28,926 nt of DNA, taken from IMG/VR virus record IMGVR_UViG_3300008267_000267, positions 1-28,926 of that record. One strand, given 5' to 3'. The position numbers and the translations under genes were made by a program. Origin of the DNA: a virus. Of the stretch, positions 1 through 6,995 are shown piece after piece. A model generated the notes under the pieces. It was not told the DNA's origin, searched no databases, and saw nothing but the letters and a program-made list of their open reading frames with translations. How positions within the stretch are numbered: position 1 is the stretch's first letter; the number at the start of each line of letters is the position of its first letter.

Positions 1-696
1 GTACCAGGAGTTACAGGTATTGAGATACGAAGAATGTTTCATGAACAACCACCTGCCATTGTTAGATATTTTGATCCATTCATTGGTACTGGTTTAGGTT
101 CACAACAAATGATGGAGCAGTTTGGATGGGGTAACCTATCTCCAAGCATTTCATTTGTAATGATGCCAGCCTATCAGGATGTATTGCGTTTGCAAGCCAT
201 TGAATTCAATGATTATATTCGTAGGTCATCATATTCATTTGATATAGTGAACAATAAATTAAGATTGTTTCCTATACCAACATTTCCTTTAACTGTACAC
301 TTTCAATACATAATCAAGAACGAAAGAAGCAACCCTTTAAGAGATAGTGATGGTATATCCGATTACAGCAACATTCCATACAACAACATGGACTATTGTA
401 AAATCAATGATACTGGTAGACAATGGATTAGGAAATATACTTTAGCTCTTGCCAAAGAAATGTTGGGTTGGGTTCGTAGCAAATATGGAACTATACCTTT
501 CCCTAATGCAGAAATAACAACCAATGGGGCAGAACTATTAAGTGGAGCTCAGGCAGAAAAAGATGCTTTAATACTAGAGTTGAAAGAAATATTGGACGGA
601 TTATCCAGACAGTCACAATTGGAGCGTAAACAAGCAGAGGCTGCAGCATTGCAACAACAAATAACAATGATACCTTTACGAATTTATATAGGATAA
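1..696 (+). CDS. Neck protein, gp13-like (5' end outside the window)
   Basis: The frame is open from base 1, so the ATG at 34 is an internal methionine and the true start lies upstream. The visible part, about 231 residues, resembles T4-superfamily neck proteins of the gp13 type, which close the filled head and join it to the tail. Seen here: a beta-rich N-terminal half, then a helical stretch ALAKEMLGWVRSKYGTIP followed by a glutamate/lysine/glutamine-rich helix at the C-terminus, as I recall for gp13-family proteins. It is followed after only 4 nt by the gp14-like gene and then the gp15-like gene, the same 13-14-15 order as T4, which is the strongest support. Family assignment is from motif memory and synteny, not from a search. 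Confidence 0.65.
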   Translation, partial: VPGVTGIEIRRMFHEQPPAIVRYFDPFIGTGLGSQQMMEQFGWGNLSPSISFVMMPAYQDVLRLQAIEFNDYIRRSSYSFDIVNNKLRLFPIPTFPLTVHFQYIIKNERSNPLRDSDGISDYSNIPYNNMDYCKINDTGRQWIRKYTLALAKEMLGWVRSKYGTIPFPNAEITTNGAELLSGAQAEKDALILELKEILDGLSRQSQLERKQAEAAALQQQITMIPLRIYIG

Positions 697-700
697 TACC

Positions 701-1237
701 ATGGCACTATTTGCAGGTGGCAGAGATGCCTCGTTGATACGGAAATTGAATACCGAGCTGATGCGTCGATGGATTGACACTGAAATTGAATTCTATAAAC
801 TGTCAATGAACGATACTCAAGATAATATATACATGGAATCAGATTCTAAAAAGTATTTCCAACCAGTAAAGTTTCATTGTACTGCACAAAAGGATCCTAG
901 AGAAATTGCAGCAAGCGAAGTAGGTTTAGATTCCAATCGACTTGGAGTATTTTCTTTCATACGCAATGATTTGAAAGATGCAAGCATTGTAATTGAAATT
1001 GGAGATTTAATTTGGTGGGATGGAGATTATTATGAAATTGATGTTGTAGGTGCTACCAATTATTGGAGTGGAAGAAATCCAGAAACATTGTTAGGTACTA
1101 CTTCAGGTGAGATAGATGAGTTTGGCTATTCTATCAGTGTAGTATGTGAAGCTCATGTTACCAGAAGAAATCGAGTAAGCATTGTAGAAACACGCAGTGG
1201 TATTAACAATAGAAACATTATACCAAGGAACTTATAA
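701..1237 (+). CDS. Neck protein, gp14-like
   Basis: A 178-residue protein lying between the gp13-like and gp15-like genes, the position of gp14 in T4. The segment GDLIWWDGDYYEIDVV (about residues 101-116) matches the EGDLIYF...FEINWV pattern of T4 gp14. The protein is shorter than T4 gp14 (256 residues), lacking the long C-terminal part. Expected role: with gp13 it forms the neck that seals the packaged head and receives the tail. The start ATG follows the upstream stop by a few bases, so translational coupling is likely. Identity rests on one motif plus synteny; another head-tail connector is the main alternative. Confidence 0.6.
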   Translation: MALFAGGRDASLIRKLNTELMRRWIDTEIEFYKLSMNDTQDNIYMESDSKKYFQPVKFHCTAQKDPREIAASEVGLDSNRLGVFSFIRNDLKDASIVIEIGDLIWWDGDYYEIDVVGATNYWSGRNPETLLGTTSGEIDEFGYSISVVCEAHVTRRNRVSIVETRSGINNRNIIPRNL

Positions 1238-1239
1238 TT

Positions 1240-2112
1240 ATGGCAAGCAATAGACCTAAATTAAGCAGGACTGAAAGTTCATTCAGCGACGATGTAAAAT
1301 TAAATCGAGCTCAACAGATACGCAGAGACAACGATACCATAAAAACTCCTACATGCACTTTGTATGATATTGATTTTGCAATCATGTGGTATTTACAAAA
1401 TCGAGTAGATGCTAAAGTAACTGAAAACGGAACAAGAATACAGGTACCAGTACAGTATGCAAACGGAGAGAAATGGGCTCAAATTCAAAAGCACGGGTAT
1501 ATGCGAGACAACAACAACAAATTGATGGCTCCGATAATTACTATACGCCGAGACAATGTTATTGAAAGACCAGATATGCCTCAATTAGGAACATATTTGA
1601 ATCCAGAAAGTCCAACAGGCCAACAAAACTTCGTAATGATATTGAAAAACAATTATACGGTTGCTAACCGATATGATAGATTTGGATTGTTGAACAATAC
1701 TAAACCAACTCGCGAATACTATATTTTACAAATGCCTACATATGTAGATGTTACTTACAATTTATATGCTTGGACTGATACGGTAGAGCAATTAAATTCT
1801 ATAGTAGAGAGCATAATGAATGTTAATGGATTTGCATGGGGTGACAGTTGGAAATTCACAACCATAGTAAATGATTTTAGTATGGAAACTGTCAATGATG
1901 CTGGAGGTGACCGTATTATAAGTTCCAATACCACATTGAATGTAAAAGGTGTTATAATTACGGAATCACAATTGCAACAATCCAGTATGCAAAAGGCATA
2001 TTCTGTTAAACAGATTGTATTTAAAACTGAAACACAAGTACCACCACCAGGCGGATACATCAACAATACAGGTAATTCATTTCAAGAAAAACACAGAAGA
2101 TTTGATCATTAA
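1240..2112 (+). CDS. Tail terminator / sheath stabiliser, gp15-like
   Basis: A 290-residue protein two bases after the gp14-like gene. It has the layout of T4 gp15 (272 residues): an early 'RIQVPVQYANGEKW' segment comparable to 'FIRVPITYASKEHF' in gp15, a central YYILQMPTYVDVTYNLYAWTD strand region comparable to the 'MIYELSIFTRYEDD' strand, then 'QLNSIVESIM' and a final beta-rich part with ISSNTTLNVKGVI. The C-terminus is proline/glycine rich and probably disordered. The family forms a hexameric ring capping the finished tail and binding the last sheath ring. Context (13-14-15 order, sheath downstream) agrees. Motif comparison is from memory of T4 gp15. Confidence 0.7.
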   Translation: MASNRPKLSRTESSFSDDVKLNRAQQIRRDNDTIKTPTCTLYDIDFAIMWYLQNRVDAKVTENGTRIQVPVQYANGEKWAQIQKHGYMRDNNNKLMAPIITIRRDNVIERPDMPQLGTYLNPESPTGQQNFVMILKNNYTVANRYDRFGLLNNTKPTREYYILQMPTYVDVTYNLYAWTDTVEQLNSIVESIMNVNGFAWGDSWKFTTIVNDFSMETVNDAGGDRIISSNTTLNVKGVIITESQLQQSSMQKAYSVKQIVFKTETQVPPPGGYINNTGNSFQEKHRRFDH

Positions 2113-2135
2113 CTAATTGTTTGGTACAATTGTTA

Positions 2136-2145
2136 TATATTTATT
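2136..2145 (+). promoter_or_regulatory. Putative promoter core, TATATTTATT
   Basis: In the 82-nt gap before the small coiled-coil gene lies TATATTTATT, with TTGGTA starting 15 nt upstream of it, the same offset seen between TTGAAA and the core at 14110/14125. A second, partial copy (AATATTTATTAA) follows about 20 nt downstream. Recurrence of this core upstream of many genes in the window is the evidence; the promoter role is inferred. Confidence 0.4.
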
Positions 2146-2194
2146 AACGAACACAATATTTATTAACCATTAAAATCAAAAATCCTCAATCGTT

Positions 2195-2473
2195 ATGGCA
2201 GATGAAATTAAATTTACTGAAGAAGAAATGCAAAAATTAAATGCTCATGTAGACGCAGCTAATAAACTTGTAATGGACTTCGGACAAATAAAAACACAAA
2301 TAATCAACACCAAGCAGCAATTGGAAAAACTATATGTTGCAGAACATGAGTTAGAGCAAGCATACTCCAATTTGCAAACAACAGAACAGTCAATAATAGA
2401 CGAATTAACCAAGAAATACGGGGTTGGTACATTAGATATCCAAAGTGGGGTATTCAGACCGTCAGCCGTATAA
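2195..2473 (+). CDS. Small coiled-coil protein of the tail module
   Basis: A 92-residue protein with no cysteine and a long heptad-like helical stretch (about residues 20-70, rich in K, Q, E, L), followed by a short conserved-looking tail, GVGTLDIQSGVFRPS. I recall similar small proteins of unknown function beside tail genes of marine T4-like phages. No enzyme motif is visible. It sits between the gp15-like gene and the sheath gene, 31 nt before the sheath start, so it is probably co-transcribed with the sheath. A role as structural or assembly helper is an inference from position only. Confidence 0.7.
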   Translation: MADEIKFTEEEMQKLNAHVDAANKLVMDFGQIKTQIINTKQQLEKLYVAEHELEQAYSNLQTTEQSIIDELTKKYGVGTLDIQSGVFRPSAV

Positions 2474-2504
2474 ATTAAATAAATAAAACAAGGAGAAAAA
2501 CTAA

Positions 2505-4307
2505 ATGGCAGAAAAAATTGTATCGCCTGGTGTATTTACAAGAGAAGTAGACCAATCCTATTTACCAGCCGGAATTGCAGCCATAGGTGCAGCATTGATC
2601 GGCCCAACGGTAAAAGGTCCAGCTGGCGTACCAACAGTAGTAACAAGCTACTCAGAATACCAACAAATATTTGGAGATTCATTTTCAAGTGGTTCTGGAG
2701 AAGCTCAAAAACAATATCAGTATTTAACTTCACATGCTGCTAAAAATTATTTAAAATCAGGTAATGCTCTTACTGTAGTTAGAATATTAGTTAATTCTGC
2801 TAGTTATGCAGTATCACCTGCAAGTTCAAATGTAGCATCCAATTTTAGAAACGGTAGTTTTAATCCGTCTTTTAAATTGTATACACTATCCGATGGTGCG
2901 TTATTAAACAGTGGTAATGTATCTGCATCAAATAATATCGCATCTGGCTCTACAAGTGACGAAACAACCAATGGAGCTTTAGTATCAGGTTCAGTAAACA
3001 ACCTTCGTTGGGAAATATCCAATGTTAACACCAGCAAAGGTACTTTCAATTTAAGTATACGAAGAGGTGATGATACAACTAAGCGTAAGGCGTATTTAGA
3101 ACAATGGAACAATTTAACACTGGATCCAAATTCAACGCAATACATTGCTAATGTAATTGGAGACCAAGTGTATACATTAAAAGATGCAGGAACTACTGCA
3201 CCATATTTACAACTTTCAGGTTCATATCCAAATCAATCTAAATATGTACGAGTTGAAGTATTTAAAACAACTTATAACTATTTAAATTCCAACGGAACTA
3301 TTGCAATTCCAGCATATTCAGCATCACTACCTGCTGCCTGTTCAGGTACATTTGCCAATGGCTCAGATGGATTTATTGCCCATCCGCAAGCGTTCAATGA
3401 AAATATTACTGCAAACAACTCACAAGGGTTTAATATATCAAGTGCACAAGCAAGTGCATTTAACGCATACAATGATGCTATTAATCTATTAAGCAATCAA
3501 GATGAGTATGATATTAACTTGTTATTGATGCCAGGTGTAATTAACAATGGACATAGCGCATTAGTTACTCAAGCCGTACAAATGTGCGAAGACCGAGGAG
3601 ATTGTTTTGTAATAGTAGATCCAACTTTATATGGTGATTCACTAACAACTGCAATTGCTCAAGCAGACTCATATGATTCTAATTATGCAGGTATGTATTA
3701 TCCATGGATTCAAACTCGCGATACTAACTCCGGCCAAAATGTATGGGTACCGCCTTCCACAATGATGGGTGGAGTATATTCATTCAATGATTTGGTTGGT
3801 GCTGAATGGTTCGCCCCAGCTGGTTTGAACAGAGGTGGTTTAGATTTAGCTATCCAAGCTGAAAGAAAACTGACTCGTAGCAATAGAGATGATCTATATG
3901 AAGGTAGCATTAACCCATTAGCAACATTCCCAAATACAGGAGTTGCAGCTTGGGGACAAAAAACATTGCAAAAGAAAGCATCTGCATTGGATAGAATCAA
4001 TGTTAGAAGATTGTTGATTAACGCTAAGAAGTTTGTTGCATCAGCTACTAAGTATTTAGTATTTGAACAGAACACCACTGTAACAAGAAACAGATTCCTG
4101 GGCATAGTTAATCCGTATTTTGAAAATGTTCAACAAAGACAAGGTTTGTATGCATTCCGTGTAATAATGGATGAAAGCAACAACACTGCAGATGTAATTG
4201 ATAGAAATCAAATGGTAGGTGCAATTTATTTGCAACCATCCAAAACTGCAGAGTTTATCATAGTTGATTTTAATATTTTACCAACCGGTGCTAACTTTCC
4301 AGAATAA
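2505..4307 (+). CDS. Tail sheath protein, gp18-like
   Basis: A 600-residue protein with the hallmark sheath N-terminus: SPGVFTREVDQS, then GAALIGPTVKGPAGVPTVV and SYSEYQQIFG. The C-terminal part has the conserved sheath core: YLVFEQNTTVTRNRF, NPYFENVQQRQGLYAFRV and the closing FIIVDFNILPTG. It is slightly shorter than T4 gp18 (659 residues); the middle (about residues 100-300) is serine/asparagine rich and is probably the surface-exposed variable domain. It forms the contractile outer tube of the tail. A good AGGAG ribosome site lies 8-12 nt before the ATG. A strong terminator follows at 4331. Confidence 0.93.
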   Translation: MAEKIVSPGVFTREVDQSYLPAGIAAIGAALIGPTVKGPAGVPTVVTSYSEYQQIFGDSFSSGSGEAQKQYQYLTSHAAKNYLKSGNALTVVRILVNSASYAVSPASSNVASNFRNGSFNPSFKLYTLSDGALLNSGNVSASNNIASGSTSDETTNGALVSGSVNNLRWEISNVNTSKGTFNLSIRRGDDTTKRKAYLEQWNNLTLDPNSTQYIANVIGDQVYTLKDAGTTAPYLQLSGSYPNQSKYVRVEVFKTTYNYLNSNGTIAIPAYSASLPAACSGTFANGSDGFIAHPQAFNENITANNSQGFNISSAQASAFNAYNDAINLLSNQDEYDINLLLMPGVINNGHSALVTQAVQMCEDRGDCFVIVDPTLYGDSLTTAIAQADSYDSNYAGMYYPWIQTRDTNSGQNVWVPPSTMMGGVYSFNDLVGAEWFAPAGLNRGGLDLAIQAERKLTRSNRDDLYEGSINPLATFPNTGVAAWGQKTLQKKASALDRINVRRLLINAKKFVASATKYLVFEQNTTVTRNRFLGIVNPYFENVQQRQGLYAFRVIMDESNNTADVIDRNQMVGAIYLQPSKTAEFIIVDFNILPTGANFPE

Positions 4308-4330
4308 TTAGTACTAATTTATGATTAAAG

Positions 4331-4357
4331 CCAGATAAGAAATTATCTGGTTTTTTT
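4331..4357 (+). terminator. Rho-independent terminator after the sheath gene
   Basis: Perfect 8-bp stem CCAGATAA / TTATCTGG with a GAAA tetraloop, directly followed by seven Ts. It ends the sheath transcript before the tail tube promoter, allowing separate dosage of sheath and tube. Confidence 0.9.
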
Positions 4358-4365
4358 CATTATGT

Positions 4366-4383
4366 TATATTTATATATAAATA
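4366..4383 (+). promoter_or_regulatory. Putative late promoter of the tail tube/ferritin unit
   Basis: Directly after the sheath terminator lies TATATTTATA overlapping a perfect T4-type late core, TATAAATA (4376-4383), on the + strand. It is 41 nt before the tube start codon. T4 late promoters are read by a phage sigma from a TATAAATA -10 element; this is the only exact copy I noticed at a gene-proximal position. The role is inferred from position and the consensus match. Confidence 0.55.
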
Positions 4384-4424
4384 GAAATTTAAACATTACA
4401 CAAATATAATTGGAGAAGAATTAA

Positions 4425-4913
4425 ATGGCAGAATTATTAAGCCCTAACGAAATAATGTTTACTGCATTTGAACCTAAAGTAGCCAATAGGTTCATTATGT
4501 ACATTGAAGGTATCCCTTCTTACATAATTAAAGCAGCAAGTCGTCCAAGCATTGACCAAGGAGAATTGGTATTGGATCACATTAACATTGAAAGAAAATT
4601 AAAAGGTAAAAGTCGTTGGCAAGACATCACCATTACATTGTATGATCCAATTGTACCATCCGGAGCTCAAGCAGTAATGGAATGGGTTCGTTTGCACCAT
4701 GAGTCAGTTACTGGTAGAGATGGATACAGTGATTTCTATAAAAAAGATATTACTTTGAATTCTTTAGGACCAGTAGGTGATAAAGTTGAAGAGTGGACTA
4801 TCAAAGGTGCATTCATCAGCTCAGCTACTTTTGGTGATATGGATTGGAGCACTGAAGATGCTGTGAACATTGAACTTACTTTGAAATACGATTACGCAAT
4901 ATTGCAGTTCTAA
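4425..4913 (+). CDS. Tail tube protein, gp19-like
   Basis: A 162-residue protein, the usual length for gp19 (163 in T4). It shows the family pattern: an N-terminal strand FEPKVANRFIMYIEG, then IPSYIIKAASRPS, the strand-turn ITITLYDPIVPSG, a helix AVMEWVRLHHESVTG, and a C-terminal AVNIELTLKYDYAIL strand. It polymerises into the inner tail tube around the tape measure. A GGAG ribosome site lies a few bases before the ATG. It has its own promoter and shares a transcription unit with the ferritin-like gene 15 nt downstream, with a single terminator after both. Confidence 0.93.
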   Translation: MAELLSPNEIMFTAFEPKVANRFIMYIEGIPSYIIKAASRPSIDQGELVLDHINIERKLKGKSRWQDITITLYDPIVPSGAQAVMEWVRLHHESVTGRDGYSDFYKKDITLNSLGPVGDKVEEWTIKGAFISSATFGDMDWSTEDAVNIELTLKYDYAILQF

Positions 4914-4928
4914 AAATTAGAGATATAA

Positions 4929-5447
4929 ATGATACAGACAGCATCACAAACAAGCATCAAGCAACCTAAAACATTAGCTGAAACTTCTGTTGCTAGATTG
5001 ACTGACAGACTTCGAGATGAATATGCAGCTCATTACTTTTATCGCAATGCTCACAATTGGTGTGCTGGAGAAGGTTATATGAAAGCTGCAGCATTCTTTA
5101 AAGCAGAAGCAGCTGCAGAATTAGAACACGCAGAAGGCATACAAAAGTATTTAGTAGATTGGAATGTATACCCTACACTACCATCCATTAAACCAACTAT
5201 CAATTTTAGCAATTTGATTGATATTGTTAATAAAGCCTATGCCATTGAATATGCATTGTTTGAAGCATATACTAAAAATTCAGCAGAGTTGTTTGCTACA
5301 GACTTAAATACTTTTGATTTCATGACTGAATATCGTAAAGGTCAAACTCAATCAGTAATTGAATATTCAGATTTATTGAATGCCGCTAACCTAGTAAATG
5401 TAGGTAACAATTTTGAAGTATTGTATTTCGAACAAACATATTTTTAA
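4929..5447 (+). CDS. Ferritin-like diiron protein in the tail operon
   Basis: A 172-residue protein that aligns without gaps to E. coli FtnA over its first two helices. FtnA E17, W30, C31, A39-A41/F42, E50 and H53 match E31, W44, C45, A53-A55/F56, E64 and H67 here. After one deletion FtnA E94 matches E107 (in YAIEYALFEAY), and Q127 probably matches Q139. So the main ferroxidase ligands are kept. FtnA E49, E126 and E130 (outer iron site) appear replaced by A63, G138 and S142. About 15 extra residues precede helix A. Ferritins oxidise and store iron; some four-helix relatives have other uses. It follows the tail tube by 15 nt with no promoter between, and a terminator follows it. Fold assignment is firm from residue matching; a role in virions is inference. 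Confidence 0.85.
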   Translation: MIQTASQTSIKQPKTLAETSVARLTDRLRDEYAAHYFYRNAHNWCAGEGYMKAAAFFKAEAAAELEHAEGIQKYLVDWNVYPTLPSIKPTINFSNLIDIVNKAYAIEYALFEAYTKNSAELFATDLNTFDFMTEYRKGQTQSVIEYSDLLNAANLVNVGNNFEVLYFEQTYF

Positions 5448-5468
5448 TATTAATTTTTAATGAATTAG

Positions 5469-5495
5469 AGTCTCGGTAACCCCCGGGACTTTTTT
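5469..5495 (+). terminator. Rho-independent terminator after the ferritin-like gene
   Basis: Eight-bp stem AGTCTCGG / CCGGGACT with one G-T wobble and a TAACCC loop, ending in six Ts. It closes the tube/ferritin unit. Confidence 0.85.
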
Positions 5496-5535
5496 CATGT
5501 AATATTTGGCCAATTGTATATTTATTTATATATTT
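5496..5535 (+). promoter_or_regulatory. Putative promoter, copy 1 of a repeated intergenic module
   Basis: CATGTAATATTTGG, then 8 variable nt, then ATATTTATTTATATATT. The same arrangement recurs with identical spacing at 6677-6715, also directly after a terminator and before a gene start. It contains the ATATTTAT core common to this window; the promoter role is inferred. Confidence 0.5.
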
Positions 5536-5555
5536 AGAAAAAAGAAAGAAGTTAT

Positions 5556-6449
5556 ATGACTACAGTAAATGATGACTATCCTCGTCAACAAGCACAAATG
5601 AGTGATGCTGAATTGAAACAGCTAGCCATTCAGAAATTTGAGCAATCCAAACAAGCTCAATCACAACCCCAATCAACCTACAAGTTTCCTTCAGAAATAA
5701 TTGAATTGCCAAGTAAAGGTCTATTGTATGATCCAAGCAATCCATTAAGTTCAGGCAAATTGGAATTGAAGTACATGACTGCCAAAGAAGAGGACATCTT
5801 AACTACTCAATCATACATTAAACAAGGGGTTGTACTAGACAAACTATTTCAGTCGCTTATTCTGGGTAATGGTGAAGGTAGATCAGTTAACTACAATGAC
5901 TTATTAATGGGAGACAAGAACGCTGTGATGATAGCAGCTAGGGTACTTGGTTACGGTAAAGACTATGAGATAGAAATAACCAATCCATCCGGCGACAAAC
6001 AAAAAGAGGTAGTAGATCTTTCTCAATTTGAACATGTAGCATTTGATGAATCTTTAATTACTCCAGGCATAAACAGATTCCGTTTTGAACTACCAGCCAG
6101 CAAAAGGGCAGTAGAATTCAAATTGCTAACTCACCGAGACAACATGAAAGTTGATGAAGAGTTAACGGCAATGAAAAAACTCACCAAACAAGGAGGCGCA
6201 GAAGACCACAACTTAACCACTCGTATGATTCATACCATTGTGGCAGTGGATGGCAACGAAGACCGCCAACACATAAGAAACTTTGTGAAAAACGAATTTT
6301 TAGCTATAGATGCTCGAGCATTTAGAAAATATATGAAATCCATTCAACCTGATGTAGATTTAACATTGAATCTAACAGATGACACTTCTGGGGAACCATT
6401 CACTATGGAACTCCCAATTAGCGTGGACTTTTTTTGGCCTAGGGCCTAG
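5556..6449 (+). CDS. Tail assembly chaperone / gp26-gp51-like baseplate protein, short frame
   Basis: A 297-residue product of the family Pfam calls T4_baseplate (gp26/gp51-like). Seen: a low-complexity glutamine-rich N-terminus, then FPSEIIELPSKGLLYDPSNP, LELKYMTAKEEDILTT, and a C-terminal ISVDFFWPRA. It lies between the tube and tape measure genes, the usual site of tail assembly chaperones. The frame ends at a TAG created by a tandem GGCCTAG repeat (6436-6449). Coding clearly continues in another frame to 6645. Removing one 7-bp copy gives an uninterrupted protein of 360 residues reading FFWPSYRPILHGQIF across the joint. So this is either a mutated gene, an assembly error, or the short product of a frameshift pair of the G/GT type. 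Confidence 0.75.
   Translation: MTTVNDDYPRQQAQMSDAELKQLAIQKFEQSKQAQSQPQSTYKFPSEIIELPSKGLLYDPSNPLSSGKLELKYMTAKEEDILTTQSYIKQGVVLDKLFQSLILGNGEGRSVNYNDLLMGDKNAVMIAARVLGYGKDYEIEITNPSGDKQKEVVDLSQFEHVAFDESLITPGINRFRFELPASKRAVEFKLLTHRDNMKVDEELTAMKKLTKQGGAEDHNLTTRMIHTIVAVDGNEDRQHIRNFVKNEFLAIDARAFRKYMKSIQPDVDLTLNLTDDTSGEPFTMELPISVDFFWPRA
6436..6449 (+). repeat. 7-bp tandem duplication GGCCTAG x2 that breaks the frame
   Basis: GGCCTAG at 6436-6442 is repeated exactly at 6443-6449. The second copy supplies the in-frame TAG stop of the upstream gene and moves the downstream coding sequence to another frame. A run of seven Ts (6429-6435) lies immediately before it. Deleting one copy restores a single open frame. 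Confidence 0.9.
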
Positions 6450-6645
6450 TTACCGGCCCATCCTGCATGGACAGATATTCGATTTAATATATTGGGGAAA
6501 AGGTGGATTTACTTGGAGTGATGTTTACGATATGCCAGTTTGGCTGCGCACTTTTTATATCAAGAAGATTGATAAGGTTCATAAGGACCAGAACAAGCAA
6601 CAAGAAGACGCCAATAAGAAAATGAAATCACAAAGAAAGAAATAG
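6448..6645 (+). CDS. Frame-shifted C-terminal part of the chaperone/baseplate protein
   Basis: Coding sequence for about 65 residues: SYRPILHGQIFDLIYWGKG, then GFTWSDVYDMPVWLRTFYI, then a lysine/glutamine-rich tail ending SQRKK. It is in the +1 (equivalently -2) frame relative to the gene before it. No credible start codon or ribosome site exists: the first ATG upstream in this frame (6379) lies inside the upstream gene and gives an unnatural out-of-frame leader. The GGFTWSDVY.MPVWLR.FYI signature looks like the conserved end of this phage protein family, which I recall as contiguous with an FFWP segment. Expected to be made only by frameshifting, or lost if the duplication is a real mutation. 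Confidence 0.7.
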   Translation, partial: SYRPILHGQIFDLIYWGKGGFTWSDVYDMPVWLRTFYIKKIDKVHKDQNKQQEDANKKMKSQRKK

Positions 6646-6650
6646 AAAAG

Positions 6651-6676
6651 GTACCTGCTAACCCAGGTACTTTTTT
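6651..6676 (+). terminator. Rho-independent terminator after the chaperone gene
   Basis: Seven-bp stem GTACCTG / CAGGTAC with loop CTAACC followed by six Ts. It lies 6 nt beyond the stop of the frame-shifted extension, which supports that extension being part of the transcribed gene. Confidence 0.88.
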
Positions 6677-6715
6677 CATGTAATATTTGGTAATTAAGAT
6701 ATTTATTTATATATT
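6677..6715 (+). promoter_or_regulatory. Putative promoter, copy 2 of the repeated intergenic module
   Basis: CATGTAATATTTGG, 8 variable nt, then ATATTTATTTATATATT, matching the module at 5496-5535 in sequence and spacing. It drives, by inference, the unit starting with the 81-residue gene and the tape measure. Confidence 0.5.
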
Positions 6716-6737
6716 AAATTTAGGTTGAGAGTTCATT

Positions 6738-6983
6738 ATGAATAAATTAGAAAAAAAATTACTTAAAGAGATGTCATTTTTTGATAGAATGTATGCAGAT
6801 GTAATCCGCGCATTATTCCGACCAGCAGCTAAAAAATTCTTTGATAAGATAGCCAATGATATAGATACTAAACCAGAAGTGGCAAAAATGTTTCAAGATT
6901 TAGTAGATGCCAAGAAAAAGTATAAAGATGCCCGAGAAAGATTTGAGAAATTGACTCCTGCGGCTAAAGGTAAATTAGATTAA
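6738..6983 (+). CDS. Small basic helical protein before the tape measure
   Basis: An 81-residue, lysine-rich, probably all-helical protein (KKLLKEMSFFDRMYADVIRAL near the start and a charged heptad-like stretch DLVDAKKKYKDARERFEKL near the end). No known motif. It is the first gene after a terminator/promoter module and stops 12 nt before the tape measure gene, so it is probably co-translated with it. A role in tape measure chaperoning or tail initiation is plausible from position only. Confidence 0.7.
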   Translation: MNKLEKKLLKEMSFFDRMYADVIRALFRPAAKKFFDKIANDIDTKPEVAKMFQDLVDAKKKYKDARERFEKLTPAAKGKLD

Positions 6984-6995
6984 TAAGGACCATCC

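Noticed and set aside
34-36. ATG at 34 as the start of the first gene
   Set aside because: The same frame is open to base 1 and encodes plausible protein (VPGVTGIEIRR), so the gene begins before the window.
6379-6381. ATG at 6379 as the start of a separate 88-residue gene
   Set aside because: It lies inside the upstream gene, has no ribosome site, and its first 23 codons are merely an out-of-frame reading of that gene. The sequence fits a frame-shifted continuation better.
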